Shown here in pieces: positions 60,229 through 64,000 of a DNA stretch of 64,000 nt; the stretch's first letter is position 1, and every line of letters begins with the position of its first letter. A program made the translations under genes and the position numbers. The notes beneath the pieces were generated by a model. It was not told where the DNA came from. It was given only the letters and a program-made list of their open reading frames with translations, and ran no database searches. This stretch comes from CAYYFX01 sp046330135 (GTDB taxonomy: Bacteria; ARS69): NCBI GenBank assembly GCA_046330135.1, contig JAXLTI010000003.1, positions 1,178,001 through 1,242,000 of the forward strand, in the 5' to 3' direction.

Positions 60229-60650
60229 GCCGGGCGACCGGCGTGCGCGCGCTCGTCGTGGGCGCGCTGGTCGCGGCCTGCGCGGTCGGCCTCTGGCGCG
60301 CCGGCACGGTCGGGCCGCGCGCGCCGAAGCTCGCGAACGGACGCGCCGTGCGGGTGGAGGTGCTGAACGGGACGAAGGTGCCGCGGGCGGGCCTCGCCGT
60401 GGCGGAGAGGCTCCGCGAGAAGGGCTTCGACGTCGTGGACATCCGCACCGCGGACGACACGAGGCAGAAGAACGTGGTGTACGACCGCACCATCGTCCTC
60501 GATCGCGTGGGCGAGCCGCGCTGGGCGGACGCGGTGGCGCGGTGTCTGGGCGTGCAGGAGCCGGTGCGGCAACGCAACGACACGCTGCTGCTCGAAGTCA
60601 CGGTGATCCTGGGTCGCGACCTCGCCGAGAGGTATGGAGGGAAGAGGTGA
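60225..60650 (+). CDS. LytR C-terminal-domain membrane-anchored protein
   Basis: The 141-residue product has one N-terminal membrane helix (about 7-24) and a LytR_C-type domain (about 42-138). The domain includes VRVEVLNGTKVPRAGLAVAERLREKGFDVVDI and a VVYDRTIVLDR strand. Domains of this kind occur at the end of LytR-CpsA-Psr proteins and as stand-alone envelope proteins with unknown role. It is in the middle of the folB-tatA operon with overlapping starts and stops. Confidence 0.82.
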   Translation: MSRATGVRALVVGALVAACAVGLWRAGTVGPRAPKLANGRAVRVEVLNGTKVPRAGLAVAERLREKGFDVVDIRTADDTRQKNVVYDRTIVLDRVGEPRWADAVARCLGVQEPVRQRNDTLLLEVTVILGRDLAERYGGKR

Positions 60651-60913
60651 AAGGCAGACAGAAGAGCCCGGCAGTGCTCGTGCTGCTCGTTCTCCTGGGC
60701 CTCGTGCTCGGCAGCGCGCTGGGACGCGGGATCGGCCACGTCCTCCCCGAGGGCGTGGTGAAGCGATTCTTCCTGGAGTCGGTGACCGCCTCGCTCGGGC
60801 CGGCCACGATCGACCTCGTGGCGTTCTCGTTCACGCTCGGCTTCTCCCTGACGATCAACGTCCTGGCGATCCTCGGCGTGATCTTCGCGGTCTATCTCTT
60901 CCGCTGGTACTAG
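60647..60913 (+). CDS. DUF4321-family small membrane protein
   Basis: The 88-residue product has two hydrophobic segments (about 10-30 and 60-85) and the family-like HVLPEGVVKRFFLESVTASLGPATIDLVAFSFTLGFSLTINVLAILG. DUF4321 members often lie near cell-division or envelope genes and have no known function. The GTG overlaps the preceding stop, and the tatA-like gene follows within eight bases. Confidence 0.82.
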   Translation: MKGRQKSPAVLVLLVLLGLVLGSALGRGIGHVLPEGVVKRFFLESVTASLGPATIDLVAFSFTLGFSLTINVLAILGVIFAVYLFRWY

Positions 60914-60921
60914 GAGGTCCG

Positions 60922-61332
60922 TTGGGCGTCGGCGGTCCGGAAGTCCTCGTCATCCTGCTCGTCGCGCTGCTGGTCTTCGGCCCGAAGAGCATCCCGGACG
61001 TCGCGCGCACGCTGGCGAAGGCCATGCGGGAGCTGCGGAAGCTCAGCACCGAGTTCCAGCGGGAGATGAACATGCTGGACCTCGACCGGGACGAGCCGCG
61101 GACGATCCGCCCTCCGGGTCCGCCGAAGACCGCCGGCGAGCCGGGCACGCTGCCGACGGAGACGAGCCCCCCGGTCGAGGCCGCGCCCGCCGCAGCCGGC
61201 GCGAGCCCCGCAGCCCCGTCGGCCGCCGCGCCCTCGAGCTCGGCGCCCGCATCTTCGACCGCGATCGCGTCCGCGTCACCGGACGCGGCGGCGGGGGACG
61301 CGACGAAGCCGAGCGCGCCGAGCGCGGGCTGA
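60922..61332 (+). CDS. tatA: twin-arginine translocase TatA/TatB-type subunit
   Basis: The 136-residue product begins with the short Tat helix (GGPEVLVILLVALLVFGPKSIPDVARTLAKA) and the amphipathic helix that follows. The FGPKSIPDVAR hinge is typical of the TatA/TatB family. The tail (about 50-136) is Pro, Ala and Ser rich without motif and is longer than usual. The start is a TTG with AGGAGG four bases upstream; no ATG or GTG allows the conserved N-terminus. TatC is not in the window. It is the last gene of the long operon and ends six bases before a convergent stop. Confidence 0.85.
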   Translation: MGVGGPEVLVILLVALLVFGPKSIPDVARTLAKAMRELRKLSTEFQREMNMLDLDRDEPRTIRPPGPPKTAGEPGTLPTETSPPVEAAPAAAGASPAAPSAAAPSSSAPASSTAIASASPDAAAGDATKPSAPSAG

Positions 61333-61338
61333 GAGTCG

Positions 61339-63204
61339 CTAGGACGCGACCATGGTCGGCGGTCGCAGCACCGTGAACAGCGTCCGATCGGGCTTCCAGG
61401 GCACGGCCTGCCCGCTGCGGAAGTCCACGACCTTGGCGGTCGCCAGCAAGTTCTCGATCCACGCGGTGATCAGCAGCTGACGCTTGTCCATCAGGAGCTG
61501 GCGACGGACCTCGTCCTTCTGCTGCGCGTAGAGCGAGTCGGGCGGGGCGGTCCTCTGCGTGACCTGCAGGACGTAGAACGCGCGGTCGCCGTCCACGAGC
61601 CCCGAGGTCTTTCCGGGCTCCAGGGAGAAGGCGGCCACGACGAAGCCGTTGCGCCGGCCGATTCCCGGGATGAAGGACTCGCGCGTGAAGTCCACCGTGC
61701 TGTCGATCGGCGCGCCGAGCGCCTTCGCCACGCCGGCGAGCGTGCCGCCTCCGGCGGTGATCGCGTCGGCGAGGCGCTTGCGCGCCGCGTCACGCCGCAG
61801 ATCGTCGGAGCACATGGCCCGCGCTCGCTCCTTCACCTCGTCCAAGCCGGCGGTCCCCGGCGGCCGGTGCTCCACGACCTTGAAGACGTAGATGAACCCC
61901 CCTGCGTCGTCCTCGACCGGCTCCTTCGTCACGGTGCCCGGGGCGTTCGCGAACGCGAAGCGGTCCGCGGCCGGCAAGGCGCCGATGCCCGGGATCTGAT
62001 GCCCCTGCTCGAACGGCGGCGTGCGCTCCACCTTGAGCGAGAGCTTGGCGGCCGCGGCGGTCCAGTCCTTCCCTCCGTGGGCGGCTTCCTGGAAGTCGTC
62101 CATGCGATTCGTGGCGGCGTGCAGCGTCTCGTTCGACGCCTCGACCTTCAGCAGGATGTGCCGCACGTGCACGCGTTCCTTCCCGTTCTCCGTCTTCTTG
62201 TCCTCGACCTTCAGGATGTGGAGACCGTATGGCGTCTCGAAGACCTCGGAGACCTGACCCACGGGCGTGGCGAAAGCGACCTTCTCGAACGCCGGAACCA
62301 TCTCGCCGGCGGCGAAGGGAGGCAGATCGCCGCCCTTCTGCGCCGTGCCCGGATCGTCGGACCACGACTTCGCGGCTTCCGCGAAATCGGAGCCGGCCGC
62401 GATCTCCTTGCGCAGCTTCTCGAGGTCGGCGCGGGCGGCCGCGCTGTCCGCCGCGGTCGGGGCCTTCGAGACGCGCACGTACTCCAGCACGGCCTGCTCG
62501 CCGACGGCGAACTTGTCCTTGTGCGCGTCGTACCAGGCGCGGACCTCGTCGTCCGACGGCTTCCCCGCCGGGAGCTGGATCGTCCCCACCGGCGACGCCA
62601 CGTACTTCGCCCTGGCCTTCTCGTTCTTCGCGACGAAGCTCTCCCGGACCTCCGGGTCCGTGACCCGCGCGTTCAGCGCGACGTAGTTCTCCAACTTGTC
62701 GGCGGGCAGGGTGGCGCGCAGGTACTCCTCGACGTTCGCCCACTGCGTGGCCAGCTGCGGGTTGTTCAGCGCCTGCTGGTACGCGGCCGCGTCGAACTCG
62801 CCCTTCGCGTTCGTGAACTGCTGCCGGATGACGTCCGGAGGGTTCGTGCGCAGGAGCTCGAGCAGCTCCGCGTCGGAGATCGTGATGCCGTACTTCTCCA
62901 CCTGCTCCTGGAGGAGCATCTCGCGGACGAGGGCGAGCCACGTCTGCTGCTCGATCGCGTCCGTGTCCTCCGCTTCGGGGTCGTGTCCGGCGCGGCTGGC
63001 ATACGACTGCACGACCTGCTGGCGAGTCTTCCGGTAGGCGTCGGCCGTGATCTCGCGGCCGTTGACGCTGCCCACGAGGCCCGCGTGCGGCCCCTTGTTG
63101 CGCGACTCCTGCATACCCCACTGGAAGAAGATGAAGCCGACGAACAGAACGAGGACCGCGAAGAGGACGATCTTCGTTCTCTCCCGCAAAGCGGCCATGA
63201 TCAT
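61339..63204 (-). CDS. PpiD/SurA-like periplasmic peptidyl-prolyl isomerase
   Basis: The 621-residue product has a short cytoplasmic start, one membrane helix (about 11-30) and a long periplasmic part. The SurA_N-type segment (about 44-200) has GSVNGREITADAYRKTRQQVVQSY. A parvulin domain near 230-345 carries DDPGTAQKGGDLPPFAAGEMVPAFEKVAF and VFETPYGLHILKVEDKK. A second, degenerate rotamase-like part follows. PpiD assists folding of exported proteins near the Sec channel. The ATG at 63204 has GAGGG nine bases upstream. Confidence 0.9.
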   Translation of the reverse strand: MIMAALRERTKIVLFAVLVLFVGFIFFQWGMQESRNKGPHAGLVGSVNGREITADAYRKTRQQVVQSYASRAGHDPEAEDTDAIEQQTWLALVREMLLQEQVEKYGITISDAELLELLRTNPPDVIRQQFTNAKGEFDAAAYQQALNNPQLATQWANVEEYLRATLPADKLENYVALNARVTDPEVRESFVAKNEKARAKYVASPVGTIQLPAGKPSDDEVRAWYDAHKDKFAVGEQAVLEYVRVSKAPTAADSAAARADLEKLRKEIAAGSDFAEAAKSWSDDPGTAQKGGDLPPFAAGEMVPAFEKVAFATPVGQVSEVFETPYGLHILKVEDKKTENGKERVHVRHILLKVEASNETLHAATNRMDDFQEAAHGGKDWTAAAAKLSLKVERTPPFEQGHQIPGIGALPAADRFAFANAPGTVTKEPVEDDAGGFIYVFKVVEHRPPGTAGLDEVKERARAMCSDDLRRDAARKRLADAITAGGGTLAGVAKALGAPIDSTVDFTRESFIPGIGRRNGFVVAAFSLEPGKTSGLVDGDRAFYVLQVTQRTAPPDSLYAQQKDEVRRQLLMDKRQLLITAWIENLLATAKVVDFRSGQAVPWKPDRTLFTVLRPPTMVAS

Positions 63205-63341
63205 GGCGTTGAACCCTCGAGGCTTTCGGGCGTCACGACGGCCCTCGGTTTCTCCGGCAAAAAAGCCCGGGGAGCGTAGCACGCCCCTCCGCCGGGCGAC
63301 AAGGACGCCGGGCGACGAGGACCGCGGCCGGGGTCCGGCGC

Positions 63342-63388
63342 GGGCGCGCCGGTGGTGGGCTTCGAAGTCGCCCGCCACCGGCGCGCCC
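63342..63388. repeat. 19 bp inverted repeat in the ppiD/M23 divergent spacer
   Basis: GGGCGCGCCGGTGGTGGGC (63342-63360) and GCCCGCCACCGGCGCGCCC (63370-63388) pair with a single mismatch around the loop TTCGAAGTC. It abuts the candidate M23 promoter. Because both genes point away from it, a terminator is unlikely; it may be an operator or palindromic repeat. Confidence 0.65.
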
Positions 63389-63395
63389 GGCCACC

Positions 63396-63424
63396 TTGAC
63401 CCTCCCCGGGGCCGATGCTAGCGT
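63396..63424 (+). promoter_or_regulatory. candidate promoter for the M23 peptidase gene
   Basis: TTGACC (63396-63401), 17 bases, TAGCGT (63419-63424), only nine bases before the ATG at 63434. A TG one base before the -10 gives an extended -10. Transcripts would be nearly leaderless. Confidence 0.5.
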
Positions 63425-63433
63425 GCCGCGCCC

Positions 63434-64000
63434 ATGCGCTCCCGGCGGCCGCGACGCGCTTTCCTCGCCCTGCTCGGGGCCGCCCTCCTCGGCGCGGCGC
63501 CCGGCCGCGACCTCGTCCAGGCGCCCGGGCTGGCCTGGCCCACGGACGCGGGCCGCTGCATCACGTCCACGTTCTGCGAGTTCCGCGCGGGCCACTTCCA
63601 CTCCGGCATCGACATCTCCACGAACGGACGCACGGGCTACGAATGCCGCGCGTCGGACGACGGCGACGTCGTGCGCGTGCGCGTGGGCTGCAAGGGCTAC
63701 GGGAAGGCCGTCTACCTCGCGATGCGCGACGGGCGCACCGCGGTGTACGCGCACCTCTCGCGCTTCGCGGGCGCGATCGAGGACACGGCGCGCGCGATCG
63801 GCCGGTCCACCGGGAGCGCGTACTTCGACCGGACGTTCCCTCCCGGCACGTTCGCGGTCCGTCGCGGTCAGGTCGTGGCGTACACCGGAGAGACGGGCGT
63901 GGGGGTGCCCCATCTGCACGTCGAGGTGCGCGACGCGCGCGAGCGACCGCTCGATCCCCTGCGCGAGGGCCTCGCGGTGCCGGACTCGCGCCCGCCCACG
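63434..64000 (+). CDS. M23-family (LytM-like) peptidase, truncated by the window edge
   Basis: The visible 189 residues start with a signal peptide (1-30) and contain the zinc ligands of M23 endopeptidases: His56 and Asp60 in HFHSGIDIST, His107 in YAHLS, and His160/His162 in GVPHLHVEV. These enzymes cut peptidoglycan cross-links in the periplasm, and many Gram-negative ones need activation by partners. The protein continues outside the window, so later domains are unknown. Confidence 0.9.
   Translation, partial: MRSRRPRRAFLALLGAALLGAAPGRDLVQAPGLAWPTDAGRCITSTFCEFRAGHFHSGIDISTNGRTGYECRASDDGDVVRVRVGCKGYGKAVYLAMRDGRTAVYAHLSRFAGAIEDTARAIGRSTGSAYFDRTFPPGTFAVRRGQVVAYTGETGVGVPHLHVEVRDARERPLDPLREGLAVPDSRPPT

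Overview
The window is one 64 kb piece of a very GC-rich (roughly 70 percent) chromosome of a Gram-negative bacterium. Evidence for an outer membrane includes a beta-barrel-like exported protein, several lipoproteins and a DsbD-like protein. Genes are closely packed, often overlap by four bases at stop/start codons (ATGA or GTGA), and use GTG starts freely. The mix of families (DUF6588-like barrel, DUF4321, DUF5989 and SxtJ beside a carbamoyltransferase, a cytochrome c with TPR repeats, a PPDK-like protein with receiver domains) resembles uncultivated FCB-group lineages such as Eisenbacteria. That placement is an inference from gene content only. No rRNA, tRNA, CRISPR array, prophage or transposase gene was seen.

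Layout from left to right. 1-1846 (minus): the nuoA-nuoB-nuoCD start of a complex I operon. 2295-5274: the Kup potassium transporter and an exported PDZ protein, separated by a 600 bp repeat-filled spacer. 5556-7875: a sensor kinase/OmpR regulator pair. 8268-13758: an SLC13-type transporter with RCK_C-like domains, an FprA-type ferredoxin reductase, then, divergently, a plant-type ferredoxin-NADP reductase and a dihydroorotate-dehydrogenase-like protein. 13769-18056 (minus): an arginine deiminase operon (ADI, ornithine carbamoyltransferase, CitMHS/NhaD-like antiporter, unknown protein). 18295-28961: acyl-CoA dehydrogenase, cytochrome c, glycoside-hydrolase-like lipoprotein, M32 carboxypeptidase, rhomboid, M42 aminopeptidase, a small channel-like protein, an MprF-like enzyme and an exported Gly/Pro-repeat protein. 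29008-36250 (minus): a large unknown membrane protein, a DsbD-like protein, and a DUF5989/SxtJ/carbamoyltransferase cluster. 36530-45898: an HD-like protein, an M42-like peptidase and a receiver-PPDK fusion in one operon, then an S41-like protein, an AraC regulator, glutamate dehydrogenase and a lipoprotein. 46033-50777: uvrB-nadC-birA-coaX. 50901-55179: a barrel and an exported protein, then groES-groEL behind a sigma70 promoter and a CIRCE operator. 55364-61332: one long cofactor and housekeeping operon (folB, folK, deoxynucleoside kinase, panB, panC, nucleotidyltransferase, HIT protein, LytR_C protein, DUF4321, TatA). 61339-64000: a PpiD-like chaperone and, divergently, the start of an M23 peptidase.

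The least expected content is in the spacers. Two long copies of a dispersed repeat lie after kup and before groES, with a rearranged relative between the response regulator and the SLC13 gene. The copy after kup carries a 124 bp MITE-like insertion (12 bp inverted ends, 8 bp duplicated CGAGCTCG target, and an empty version of the site in the other copy) built around two hairpins with the same CAT-GG-ATG tip. A separate 241 bp near-complete palindrome sits between the deoxynucleoside kinase gene and panB. Among proteins, GroES carries an unusual N-terminal HETK tandem repeat encoded by a 12 bp repeat. A 992-residue protein joins two receiver-like domains to a PEP/pyruvate-binding ATP-grasp domain without the usual downstream PPDK domains.
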